Positions 29,918 through 38,347 of a stretch of DNA of 64,000 nucleotides are shown in pieces. The stretch is from NCBI RefSeq assembly GCF_014205885.1, contig NZ_JACHFB010000001.1, forward strand, positions 62,001 through 126,000, written 5' to 3'. Numbering within the stretch: position 1 is the stretch's first letter; the number at the start of each line of letters is the position of its first letter. Under the pieces are notes generated by a model. The model saw only the letters and a list, made by a program, of their open reading frames with translations. It made no database searches and was not told the DNA's origin. The stretch is from Borreliella californiensis (GTDB lineage Bacteria > Spirochaetota > Spirochaetia > Borreliales > Borreliaceae). The translations under genes and the position numbers were made by a program.

Positions 29918-30298
29918 TTTTCCTCCTTTGATAAAGCATTTTATCTTTAAAAAAAATATTTTACAAATTTTTTTCTTTCTTAAAATTTAATAAAATTGAT
30001 TCATTTTGATCATTTGCAAGATGTATATTTTTCTTAAGCTTTCAGTAATAGTGTTGTATTGACACATATTGTTATTTGGTAAAATGTTCGTGTGTATTTT
30101 TTTGTCAAAATAAAAAATTTTATTTTTTTATTTATGAGAATATTTTTGGAATCATTTTTTTTTTTGATTTTGTTTGTTTTTAGTGTTTTTATAGACATCC
30201 TTAATATTAAGGTATTATTAAAATGTGTGTGAGTATTGGTTTTTTGAGGCTATTAATTTTTTGTTGTAATTTAATGTATTATTTCTTATCATTTACCT
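29918..30298 (+). other. Intergenic region between grpE and nadE (divergent)
   Basis: This 381-nt A/T-rich gap should hold the grpE operon promoter (minus strand) and the nadE promoter. On the plus strand TTGACA 30059-30064 is followed after 15 nt by an extended -10, TGG-TAAAAT (30080-30085). Just downstream is an A/T-only hairpin, AAAATAAAA (30107-30115) with TTTTATTTT (30118-30126) and more T. A 32-codon hydrophobic frame at 30134-30232 has no ribosome binding site and is not called. On the minus strand TTGCAA 30014-30019 with an 18-bp-spaced TTTTAT is a weak promoter candidate for grpE. Confidence 0.5.
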
Positions 30299-31837
30299 AT
30301 GAAAATAAGCATTGCTCAAACGAAATACAGAGCTTTAGATTTTGATAAATATATTGCTGATTTTAAAATTAATTATGAAGAAGCCTTGCTAAGAGGATCA
30401 GACGTTTTAGTTTTTCCTTCTATGTTTTTAAGCAAGACTAAGCATAGTGATTTGTTTGGGAGTTCTAAATATTCTCAAAATATATGTAAGTTCATTGAAT
30501 TTATGAAAGAACAGGTTAATGATAACACTTTAATTGTTTTCGGGCATAGTGTTTATAAGGGTGGCAAATTTGTAGATATTGTTTCTGTCATTAATAATCA
30601 TAAGGTTATTCTAACTGTATCACAGGGCAATTTGCCTGGGGTTTTTAGTTATAAGGACAATTTATTTGCTGTATTAAATTTTGGGGATGATTTATTGTTT
30701 AAAGAATTAATTTCCAAATTTGGCGAGAATTTAAAGAAGGTTGATTACTTGATAGTACCGTCCAAATCTTATTTCACTAAGGAAAAGAATAATCTTAGGT
30801 TAAAGTTCTTTGAAAGAGTTGCTATTGAGAATAATCTGGATGTTGTTTATTCTAATTTTTATGGATCTGAAGATTCTGTAGTTTATGATGGATGTAGCTT
30901 TTTTATTAATAGTTTTGGCAAGATAAAACAAGCCAAAGGATTTGAATTTGATTTTATATCTAATGATACATTTCAAGATTTAAAATTTGATACATGTAAT
31001 GAGCTTTTTGAAAAAATTATTTTGGCAATATCTCTTGTTTTAAAAGAATATGTTTCTTTTTCAGGATTTTCTAAAGTTCATTTAGGGATATCTGGGGGTA
31101 TTGATTCTGCTCTTGTTGCGTGTCTTGCATGTTTTGCTTTGGGCGCTGAGAATGTTGTTGGAATTTCTATGCCTAGTAAATTTTCATCAGCAGATTCTAT
31201 TTCTGATGCTAAAGAACTTTCTAGAAAATTAGGTTTTAAATTGATTGAAATGCCAATAAAAGATTTATTTGAGGTAAGCAGTAGATTTTTTGAAGGGTAT
31301 TTTGATGTTAAAGGTATTACTGGAGAAAATTTACAAGCTCGGTTAAGGGGGCTTTTATTAATGTCTTATAGTAATTCTCAAAATTCTTTGCTTTTAAATA
31401 CTGGCAACAAAAGCGAGATTGCAGTTGGTTATTGTACCCTTTATGGGGATACTTGTGGAGGATTTGCTTTGATTGGAGATCTTTTTAAGACGGAGGTTTA
31501 TGATCTTGTAAAGTATATTAATGCAAAGCTTGACCAATGTATTATTCCGGTTAATATTATTTTAAAGGAGCCTTCGGCTGAATTAAGGTTTGATCAAAAA
31601 GATAGTGATTATCTTCCAAAATATGAAATCCTTGATGATATTTTAAATAGATATTTGATTAGCAATGAATCTATAGATTCAATTTATCTTAATTTTGAAA
31701 AAGGTATAGTTGATAAAGTTTTAAATCTTTATTTTAAAAATGAATACAAAAGAAGGCAGGGAGCTCCTATAGTTAAAGTTTCTGAAAAAACTTTTGGTTT
31801 TGAGCTTTCAATGTCTATTTTAAATAATATGATTTAA
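30299..31837 (+). CDS. nadE: NAD+ synthetase with degenerate nitrilase-like glutaminase domain
   Basis: NadE converts nicotinate adenine dinucleotide to NAD+. The C-terminal half has the ATP-PPi loop SGGIDS (265-270), NLQARLRGLLLMSYSN, LNTGNKSEIAVGYCTLYGD and GDLFKTEVYDL, a complete-looking synthetase. The N-terminal 240 residues have nitrilase-domain shape, but the triad is gone: the Glu site reads VFPSM (S41), no Lys occurs at the VSQGNLPG site (107-114), and the usual ECED Cys site reads NFGDD (127-131). It therefore probably uses free ammonia rather than glutamine. There is no SD ahead of ATG 30299. A hairpin overlaps its stop. Confidence 0.9.
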   Translation: MKISIAQTKYRALDFDKYIADFKINYEEALLRGSDVLVFPSMFLSKTKHSDLFGSSKYSQNICKFIEFMKEQVNDNTLIVFGHSVYKGGKFVDIVSVINNHKVILTVSQGNLPGVFSYKDNLFAVLNFGDDLLFKELISKFGENLKKVDYLIVPSKSYFTKEKNNLRLKFFERVAIENNLDVVYSNFYGSEDSVVYDGCSFFINSFGKIKQAKGFEFDFISNDTFQDLKFDTCNELFEKIILAISLVLKEYVSFSGFSKVHLGISGGIDSALVACLACFALGAENVVGISMPSKFSSADSISDAKELSRKLGFKLIEMPIKDLFEVSSRFFEGYFDVKGITGENLQARLRGLLLMSYSNSQNSLLLNTGNKSEIAVGYCTLYGDTCGGFALIGDLFKTEVYDLVKYINAKLDQCIIPVNIILKEPSAELRFDQKDSDYLPKYEILDDILNRYLISNESIDSIYLNFEKGIVDKVLNLYFKNEYKRRQGAPIVKVSEKTFGFELSMSILNNMI

Positions 31838-31850
31838 AATAGACATTGAA
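31807..31850 (+). terminator. 19-bp hairpin overlapping the nadE stop codon
   Basis: The arm at 31807-31825 (TTCAATGTCTATTTTAAAT) is perfectly complementary to 31832-31850, with a 6-nt loop AATATG. The left arm lies in the nadE coding sequence and the stop codon TAA (31835-31837) is inside the right arm. T-rich sequence follows. Most likely the nadE transcription terminator or a 3'-end stabiliser; an unusual feature is that 25 nt of it are coding. Confidence 0.65.
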
Positions 31851-32025
31851 GATTAGGTTTTCAAATTCTTTTCGTAATAGAATTTTATTAATAAAATTTT
31901 TTACTGGAAAAATTGCAAAATAGCTTTTTAAATTCAAATTGAATTTTTATACCTTTAAATTTATTTAATAGACATATTTGGTTGTAGTATAGAGTTTATG
32001 ATATTGAAAATAAAAAAATGTGAGC

Positions 32026-32183
32026 ATGGATATTTATGATTTTTATACTTTTTTAAATAAAAGTTATTCTAATTTAAGGCATTTTTTTTAGACGTGCTTT
32101 TTGAAAAAAGATTGAATTTATTAAAGTATGATGCTTTTAGAGATGATTTTTTAATTTTAGAATTTATTATTAATAATATATAA
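32026..32183 (+). pseudogene. Frameshifted small ORF (about 52 codons), unknown
   Basis: From ATG 32026 a frame reads MDIYDFYTFLNKSYSNLRHF and then stops at a T8 run (32082-32089). Adding one T restores the frame into DVLFEKRLNLLKYDAFRDDF, continuing LILEFIINNI and stopping at TAA 32181-32183. The composition on both sides resembles Borrelia protein. It is not recognised. It may be a decayed gene beside the pseudogene that follows, or an ORF switched by the T run; with no SD it may also be chance. Confidence 0.3.
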
Positions 32184-32199
32184 TATAATCAAGATAAAA

Positions 32200-32669
32200 A
32201 TGGACAGGGATTTTGAAAAAATTATGTTTTTATTAAATGAGTCAACTACTTTAGTATTAAGTAGTTGTGCTAAATTAATTTTAGATTTTAAATCTGATGG
32301 GTCCTATTGTAACTCAGGTTGATAACTAAATTGAGCAATTCTTATTCAAAGAAATCAAAAAGCCTGGTAATTTTGTTTTTAAATAAGAGACAATATCTAC
32401 TTATGAAGAAAAAGAGTATATCAAAGATGCTTTAATGTTAGAGAGTACTTTTATTATTAATTTTATTGCTGGAACTTCTTCTTTTTGCAGCAGGTTTTCC
32501 TTCATGTAGAATATCGCTAGCGTATGCTAACGGCGGCAAAATTATTGAAGGAGCTATTTCTTCTTCCTTTAGGCGGAGAGTTTTTATTATTTCTAAAGGT
32601 ATTGTATTTTATGCTAAAAAAACATTGGTAGCTATCCTTTTAAAAAAAAGATTTTTTTATTTATTTTGA
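32200..32669 (+). pseudogene. Inositol monophosphatase-family pseudogene
   Basis: Several frames together spell a decayed IMPase: MDRDFEKIMFLLNES and ILDFKSDGS at 32200-32302; then, after a frameshift, VTQVDN-stop-IEQFLFKEIKK; then ETISTYEEKEYIKDALMLES; then FIINFIAGTSSF at about 32450-32485, where the metal-binding D-P-x-D-G-T has become N-F-x-A-G-T; then in another frame ISLAYANGGKIIEGAISSSF and AKKT, ending at TGA 32667-32669. The C-terminal domain is missing. In-frame stops, at least two frameshifts and lost catalytic Asp residues show it is non-functional. Confidence 0.8.
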
Positions 32670-32751
32670 TAATAAATCAACAATAGATACTGTAAGGAAA
32701 GATGCAAATAAAAAAATTAATAAGTAAAATATAGAAATAATTTGAAAATTA

Positions 32752-33174
32752 TTATTTATGTTTTACGGTTTTGTTGTTATTAGATTCAATGTTGAGTGTT
32801 TTGATTAGCTTGTTTAAGGTCCAGCTTGAAAATTTTATGTAAAGCATTTTAATTGGATTTTTTGTATTTTTTTTTAGCACTTTTAAGGATTCTATATTCA
32901 TTAAGGCTATTATTTCTTTTAGTGTTTTTGGCAAATTATTGAAAATTTTGGAACCGACTTTATGTCCTTCTAGAATAAAATTTTGAAGAGTTATTTGATC
33001 TTTTTTTTGTAGGCGCCTCATATATAGCTTCAAAATACGCTCTTGAGATTTCATAATTTCTGAATTAATTTGTTCTTGTTTTTTAGTAATTTTTTTCTTG
33101 TTTTCAATAATAGGTTTTTTAGGCAAAGACTTGTAAGGGTTTGTTCCTGGAATATAATTTTTAGGAATTTTCAT
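32752..33174 (-). CDS. Hypothetical basic protein
   Basis: A 140-residue lysine-rich protein (MKIPKNYIPGTNPYKSLPKK start) with a helical, heptad-like middle (QEQINSEIMKSQERILKLYM) and no signal peptide or membrane helix. Family not recognised. The frame opens with GTG at 33183, but that codon overlaps the SD AGGAG (complement of 33183-33187), so ATG 33174 was chosen. It is flanked by a pseudogene on one side and a divergent gene on the other, so it stands alone as a transcription unit. Confidence 0.7.
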   Translation of the reverse strand: MKIPKNYIPGTNPYKSLPKKPIIENKKKITKKQEQINSEIMKSQERILKLYMRRLQKKDQITLQNFILEGHKVGSKIFNNLPKTLKEIIALMNIESLKVLKKNTKNPIKMLYIKFSSWTLNKLIKTLNIESNNNKTVKHK

Positions 33175-33277
33175 ATATTTCACTCCTATTTAACTAGCTA
33201 ACCTATAATTTTATTATTTTTTTTGTTTTTATGCAATCAATATTGATATTTTGATTTTTTATGATTAGAATCATCAT

Positions 33278-35101
33278 ATGAAGGAGTTTTTAAGGGCAGG
33301 GGCTTTTAATTTATTGCTTGGTGTTTTAATATTGTTTTTTGTTATTTTTTTACAATTTAAGAATTTAAACTTAAATATATTTTTTTTAAAAGATATAAAA
33401 TTAGAAGTAAATAATAAGGTTGAAAATAGTGAATATATTTTAAATGATATTGTTGTTAATGTTAGGGGACTTAGGATATTTTTGTCCAAACTTAATCCAC
33501 TTGTTGTTTTAGAAACGGGTTTGAAACTTTTACCCATCTCTTATAAGGTGCAAGACATGGGTATTTATATTTATTTTGAGAATAATATTTTTCTCGGATT
33601 TTTGCTTGATTCAGAAAATAATTTTAGCATTGAATCAAATCTCTCTAAGAGCTTTTTGTTAAGTTATGAAGTTGAAGATCATTATAAAGTTTTATTAGAT
33701 AAGCCTAATATTTCAATAAGACAAGGGGAGAATTTGGAATATAAAATTTTTTTAGGAGAAAATGTAAAGATAAGAGAAAAAGATATTTTGATTTCTCCTC
33801 AAGCAGCATTTAGAATTGGCAATGCTGTTTATATCGATTCATCAAATAAAAATATTTCAAATTCCATTACAAAAAGCAATCAAAACAATAAAAGTAATGT
33901 ATTAGATTATTCTATTATACAGTCAAAAATTAAAGAGGTAGATAATAAAGTTTTTAATAATGCTTTAAACAATTTTAGACAAAGTGCTTATGATTCTTGG
34001 AACAATCCTGTTAATTTTAATGTTTCAAAGGGAGGATGGCTTAAATATGGTGATTATAGCTTTGATGAAAATTTAATGGTTTGTTTTTTAGCAGAGTCTT
34101 TAATCAGAGGTAATCACGAGTCAATTTTTTTAAAATTAGAATCTTTATTAGTTGAAAATGAACATAAGTTGACCTATTTAAGTTTAAATTATTTTGCTAA
34201 TTCAGATCAATTCGATAAATTTTTTTCTTATTTATCAAGAAATAAAACTTTTATTGACTCTCTTGAAGAAGACAAGCTTATAGTTTATTTAAAGGAGGAT
34301 TCTCGTCTTTTGGAAAAAATTTTTTTATCAGAAAACGGTTCCAAATTAAATAATACTTTAAATCTTCTCAAAGATCCTAAAAAAATATTAAGTTCTAATT
34401 TTAATTTTAGTCAAGCCTACAATATTCTCTCTAATTATCTTACTTTTCTTAAGATTAGAGGCGACGATTCTTTTAATTCAAGTTTTAAAAAAGAGCTTTA
34501 TAAATTTGTATTTACTTTATTTGGTGTTACAGATGAAGGAAAGGTATATATATTAAATAATAATATTAATTCAGCTGATGTTGTTGAGTATGCATTAAAG
34601 ATTTCTGGGGTTCTTAAAAGAATATCATCTTATTTAAGAGATAATTTAATATTAAAGCTTTCATTTAATGTGATTTATTATTCTTTAATGAGTGATTATG
34701 CCAAAGGAATTCCTCATGAAAGCTGTTATTCTGATATTATTGATAACCAATATATGCCTCAATTTATCTTTATTTCTGGCCATGGATCTATTAGTTGGAT
34801 ATATGCTGCTTCTAGGATTTTAAATCGTGAAATTACTGATGCCAAGGTTGCAATTGATTTTGATCAAGAGATTAATTATTCAAGCTACATATTTTTTGGA
34901 AATATTTTTAATCCGACTTTAGTTAGATTTAGAGAAATTGATTGGTTTACAGATTATAGGTTTTACGTATATTCTGATGGTTGGAAGTATTATCCTTTGA
35001 GCAAAATTTTGGTTATTAAAGCAACGCCTAAGAAAAAGAGGACTTTTAGTCTTTTATTAAGATTTGACAAAATTGCAAAAAAAATAAATATTTATGAATA
35101 A
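33278..35101 (+). CDS. Conserved membrane-anchored protein of unknown function
   Basis: A 607-residue product with one N-terminal membrane helix (AFNLLLGVLILFFVIFLQF, residues about 9-27), so the bulk is probably periplasmic. No enzyme motif is recognised; the C-terminal part has conserved-looking stretches (YMPQFIFISGHGSISWIYAA, DWFTDYRFYVYSDGWKYYPL). No SD precedes ATG 33278; AAGGAG comes after the ATG. A TATGAT (33260-33265) lies just upstream, so the leader may be very short. The final codons overlap the coaX start by 8 nt, so the two are cotranslated. Confidence 0.75.
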   Translation: MKEFLRAGAFNLLLGVLILFFVIFLQFKNLNLNIFFLKDIKLEVNNKVENSEYILNDIVVNVRGLRIFLSKLNPLVVLETGLKLLPISYKVQDMGIYIYFENNIFLGFLLDSENNFSIESNLSKSFLLSYEVEDHYKVLLDKPNISIRQGENLEYKIFLGENVKIREKDILISPQAAFRIGNAVYIDSSNKNISNSITKSNQNNKSNVLDYSIIQSKIKEVDNKVFNNALNNFRQSAYDSWNNPVNFNVSKGGWLKYGDYSFDENLMVCFLAESLIRGNHESIFLKLESLLVENEHKLTYLSLNYFANSDQFDKFFSYLSRNKTFIDSLEEDKLIVYLKEDSRLLEKIFLSENGSKLNNTLNLLKDPKKILSSNFNFSQAYNILSNYLTFLKIRGDDSFNSSFKKELYKFVFTLFGVTDEGKVYILNNNINSADVVEYALKISGVLKRISSYLRDNLILKLSFNVIYYSLMSDYAKGIPHESCYSDIIDNQYMPQFIFISGHGSISWIYAASRILNREITDAKVAIDFDQEINYSSYIFFGNIFNPTLVRFREIDWFTDYRFYVYSDGWKYYPLSKILVIKATPKKKRTFSLLLRFDKIAKKINIYE

Positions 35102-35882
35102 ACCTTTATTATCAGAATTGATAATTGATATTGGAAATACTAGCATTGCTTTTGCCTTATTTAAAGATAATCAAGTTAATTTATTTATTAAAATAAAAAC
35201 TAATCTTATGTTAAGGTATGATGAGACTTATAGCTTTTTTGAAGAAAATTTTGATTTTAATGTAAATCAAGTTTTTATAAGCAGCGTTGTTCCTGTTCTT
35301 AATGGAATATTTGAAAATGTTATTTTTTCTTTTTTTAAGATAAAGCCCTTGTTTATTAGTTTTGATTTAAATTATGATTTGACATTTAATCCTTACAAAA
35401 ATGGTAAATTTTTGTTAGGTTCAGACGTTTTTGCCAATCTTGTTGCAGCTATTGAAAATTATTCATTTGAAAATGTTTTGGTAGTAGATCTTGGAACAGC
35501 TTGTACCATTTTTGCTGTTAGTAGGCAAGATGGAATACTTGGTGGTCTTATAAATTCTGGTCCTTTGATAAATTTTAATTCTTTAATAGATAATGCCTAT
35601 CTTCTCAAGAAATTTCCCATTAGCACTCCAAATAGTCTTTTAGAGAGAACTACATCTGGGAGCATAAACAGTGGTTTGTTTTATCAATATAAGTATTTAA
35701 TAGAAGGTGTTTATTGCGATATTAAAAAGATGTATAAAAAAGAATTTAATTTAATAATTGCTGGTGGTAATGCTAACTTAATTTTGCCATTAATTGAGAT
35801 AGAGTTTATTTTTAATATTCATTTAACCGTAGAAGGTATTAGAATTTTAGGAAATTCTATTGATTTTAAGTTTGTTAATTGA
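35094..35882 (+). CDS. coaX: Type III pantothenate kinase
   Basis: CoaX phosphorylates pantothenate in the first step of CoA synthesis. The 262-residue ASKHA-fold protein has the phosphate loop DIGNTSIAFALF, SSVVPVLNG, VVDLGTACTIFAV and GGLINSGP, then AGGNANLI. The substrate motif, usually GADR, reads GSDV (in LLGSDVFANLVAA), an Arg-to-Val change. ATG 35094 overlaps the upstream gene by 8 nt. With coaE also in this window, part of the CoA route is covered. Confidence 0.88.
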   Translation: MNKPLLSELIIDIGNTSIAFALFKDNQVNLFIKIKTNLMLRYDETYSFFEENFDFNVNQVFISSVVPVLNGIFENVIFSFFKIKPLFISFDLNYDLTFNPYKNGKFLLGSDVFANLVAAIENYSFENVLVVDLGTACTIFAVSRQDGILGGLINSGPLINFNSLIDNAYLLKKFPISTPNSLLERTTSGSINSGLFYQYKYLIEGVYCDIKKMYKKEFNLIIAGGNANLILPLIEIEFIFNIHLTVEGIRILGNSIDFKFVN

Positions 35883-35901
35883 AATATTTGTTTTTAAAGT
35901 T

Positions 35902-36849
35902 TTAAATTTTTTTGTTAAATAAATTTGGGAAGTTTTTTGTTTGGTGATTAAAATTATCTAGAATTGATGTAATCTCTTTGTATACTTTATCGTTAATTTC
36001 TGCTTTAAATGAATTCAAGTTTGATTCTACATAATTTTCCTTGCTGAAACCCACGATAAATCCACTCAATTTTGTTTTTTTAAGCCATGAATATGTTAAT
36101 TCTAAAATTGTTAAGTTATTTATCTTTGCTATCTCTTCAAGTTTATTTATGGTTTTTAAAGTATAGGGCCAGATTTCTTTTTTGAAAAGTATAAGTTTTT
36201 CTGTTCTAATATCATTAAATTGGTTTTTGTCTTTTATATTAGATTTAGATAAAAGTCCTTGAGCAATTGTTGAATATGATATGGTGGCAATATTGTTGTC
36301 TTCACAGTAAGGAATTACATCTTTTTCTTTATTTCTAAATAAGGGGTTGTATCCTATTTGGTTTACGTCAATTTTGCAAACTTTCTTTATGCTTTCCATG
36401 TGTGATATTTCAAAATTACTTACACCTACATATTTTATTTTTCCTTTTGCTCTCATTTCTTCAAGAAATGATGCGATTGGCCGTAGGTCAAAATCGGTTT
36501 TAGGCCAGTGTATATAGTAAATATCTATATAATCAGTTTTTAAATTTTCAAGACTTTCATTAAAGTTCTTTGTATATTCTGAAATTTCCATTGGATAGCA
36601 TTTACTTGCAATTAAAATATTTTCTCTTATTCTTGGATCTTTTTCTATTATTTCACCAATTATTTTTTCTGAAATTCCATTTCCATAAGCTCTTGCGGTA
36701 TCAATATTCCTGAGCCCGTGTTCATATGCGTTTTTTAATATTTTTTTGGCTGTTTCTTTTTCAACTTGTTTAAAATATCCTCCCCCAAATTGCCAAGACC
36801 CCAAAATTAGTTTGCTATAAGTATTTATCTTTTCCTTAAAATTATTCAC
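35902..36849 (-). CDS. Aldo/keto reductase family oxidoreductase
   Basis: A 315-residue NADPH-dependent TIM-barrel reductase. The catalytic tetrad is visible as Asp and Tyr in NIDTARAYG, Lys in ASKCYP and His in YYIHWP; the cofactor region includes GVSNFEISHM, NQIGYNPLFR and FIVGFSKENYVESNL. The substrate cannot be told. It converges with coaX across 19 nt and stands alone on the minus strand. Confidence 0.9.
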   Translation of the reverse strand: MNNFKEKINTYSKLILGSWQFGGGYFKQVEKETAKKILKNAYEHGLRNIDTARAYGNGISEKIIGEIIEKDPRIRENILIASKCYPMEISEYTKNFNESLENLKTDYIDIYYIHWPKTDFDLRPIASFLEEMRAKGKIKYVGVSNFEISHMESIKKVCKIDVNQIGYNPLFRNKEKDVIPYCEDNNIATISYSTIAQGLLSKSNIKDKNQFNDIRTEKLILFKKEIWPYTLKTINKLEEIAKINNLTILELTYSWLKKTKLSGFIVGFSKENYVESNLNSFKAEINDKVYKEITSILDNFNHQTKNFPNLFNKKI

Positions 36850-36937
36850 AGGTTTTCCTTTTTATTTTATGATAAATTGATATCATTATTTTAATGATTT
36901 AAGTATGTATTATTTTAAATGTTTTATAAATAAAATT

Positions 36938-37747
36938 TTATAGTTTGTTAATGTTTTTTAGTAATTTTTCTTTATTAAAATCTCTATTTATTCCAAATCT
37001 AGTTAAAGAAAAATCGTATTTTACAGGATCTTCTTTATTTTCTTTTGAAAAGTAGCTTGTAATTTTTATTGCTTTTTTAAGATTTACATTTTTTATTTCT
37101 TTGATTTTAAATAGTTTTGAGGCAATGTTTGTCATATGAGTATCCATTGGCACTATGAGGTTATTAGGATTGAATTTATTCCAAATGCCCAAATCGACGT
37201 CATCTTTGCGTATCATCCATCTTAAAAATAAAAAAAGCCTTTTACAAGAACTTCCTTTTGAAGGCTTTGGAAGTAGCATTCCGAATTCTCTTCCATTTAT
37301 TTTTTCCATATACTTTATTAATTCATCTACACTGAGTATAAAATTTTGGTTTTTATAATAAATACTGTAAAGAAGATTTTCAAGTGTGTGGTGCTGTTCT
37401 TTTATTATTTTGAGGGTGTATAATAGTCTTACAATGTCTTCTGCTTTAAAAAATCTATAAATAAATCCTTTAAAGATCTCTTTTAAGTCTTTTTCATTTA
37501 CCAGCTTAAGGGTATCAGAAGGGGATTTGCCAAGTGGTTTGAGTATTATTTCGATTGCTTCTAAAATTTTTTCTACTCTTCCAAGTGACAATGAGGAACT
37601 AATTAGGCCTACAAGTTCAATGTCTTCTTTTTCTTTATACCTATATAAAAATTCTAAAGGATCAGGATGTATAAATTTTTTTTTATTATATTTTGAATAT
37701 ATCTTTTCTAGAAAATCATATAGTGAGCTTTTAGCTTTTATTTGCAT
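36938..37747 (-). CDS. TIGR02757 (DUF2400) family protein
   Basis: The 269-residue product has every block I recall of this family: HPDPLEFLYRYKEKEDIELV near the start, SSSLSLGRVEKI, GFIYRFF, LLPKPSKGSSCKRLFLFLRW plus MIRKDDVDLGIW, IVPMDTHMTNIASKL and a C-terminal EDPVKYDFSLTRFGI. The HhH-like core suggests a nucleic-acid role, but biochemical function is unknown. Its start overlaps the end of the upstream glucosaminidase gene by 17 nt, so they are cotranscribed. Confidence 0.85.
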   Translation of the reverse strand: MQIKAKSSLYDFLEKIYSKYNKKKFIHPDPLEFLYRYKEKEDIELVGLISSSLSLGRVEKILEAIEIILKPLGKSPSDTLKLVNEKDLKEIFKGFIYRFFKAEDIVRLLYTLKIIKEQHHTLENLLYSIYYKNQNFILSVDELIKYMEKINGREFGMLLPKPSKGSSCKRLFLFLRWMIRKDDVDLGIWNKFNPNNLIVPMDTHMTNIASKLFKIKEIKNVNLKKAIKITSYFSKENKEDPVKYDFSLTRFGINRDFNKEKLLKNINKL

Positions 37748-38345
37748 TATTGTATTCTAATAGTTCTAATAATATCTTTTTAAGTTTTTTATCGTAAAGT
37801 TTGTCTTTTGCCCATTTCCCAGTCAAATCATATATTGTTGGAGCAGATCCTCTTTTAACAAGATAAAATCTAGGATCAACCATATTTGATTTGATATTTT
37901 GTTTTGATGCATAAGCTTTTAAATGTTGAATATGAGCTTTAATTCCTTCTGTAATATTGGAAAAGGAATTTCCTTTTGTGAGATTATTAGTAGCGCCTAT
38001 TCCTGAAAAATTGTGTTGCTCTTTTGAAACTATTCCATTAAATTTTAGAGCTCCTGTTTCTAGTAGCATTTGAGCATAGGCAATATCATAATTAACCCCT
38101 TCAATCAAAGATTCGTCTATATAGGTTTTAGCAACAGTATTTACATAGTTTTTGTCAAGGTCTGGATTTATTTCTAGAGTATATTTTACAAGGTCTTCCA
38201 GTTGAGTTTTTCCCCTGCTTATTAAAAAGGGAATATATTTTTCTTTTTGTATTTCGGTACTTATTTCGATTATCTCTTCATTGCTATGAGCTTTATTTGT
38301 TAGAAAGATGTTGATCATTGCAAATAGCAAGAATTTTTTTATCAT
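37731..38345 (-). CDS. Secreted glucosaminidase-like protein (peptidoglycan hydrolase)
   Basis: A signal peptide (KKFLLFAMINIFLTNKAHS) leads a 204-residue protein. The segment YIDESLIEGVNYDIAYAQML followed by LETGAL matches the LytF/FlgJ-type glucosaminidase core, with the catalytic Glu in MLLETG; then NFSGIGATNN and the SFSNITEGIKAHIQHLKAYA block, as in endo-beta-N-acetylglucosaminidases. It likely cuts glycan strands in the periplasm. It lies between a membrane protein and the TIGR02757 gene in one minus-strand operon. Confidence 0.82.
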   Translation of the reverse strand: MIKKFLLFAMINIFLTNKAHSNEEIIEISTEIQKEKYIPFLISRGKTQLEDLVKYTLEINPDLDKNYVNTVAKTYIDESLIEGVNYDIAYAQMLLETGALKFNGIVSKEQHNFSGIGATNNLTKGNSFSNITEGIKAHIQHLKAYASKQNIKSNMVDPRFYLVKRGSAPTIYDLTGKWAKDKLYDKKLKKILLELLEYNNANKS

Positions 38346-38347
38346 TA

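Noticed and set aside
29918..30060. CIRCE/HrcA operator ahead of grpE
   Set aside because: No TTAGCACTC-type inverted repeat is present.
30134..30232. 32-codon hydrophobic ORF upstream of nadE
   Set aside because: No SD, simple Phe/Leu composition from a T-rich tract; probably chance.
32026..32669. Single pseudogene joining the small ORF and the IMPase remnant
   Set aside because: The IMPase N-terminus begins at its own ATG 32200 and the upstream ORF ends with a separate stop; no family similarity joins them.
31838..32751. Mobile element or plasmid remnant in the gene-poor gap
   Set aside because: No transposase, integrase or terminal repeats; the decay is explained by an IMPase pseudogene and a broken small ORF.
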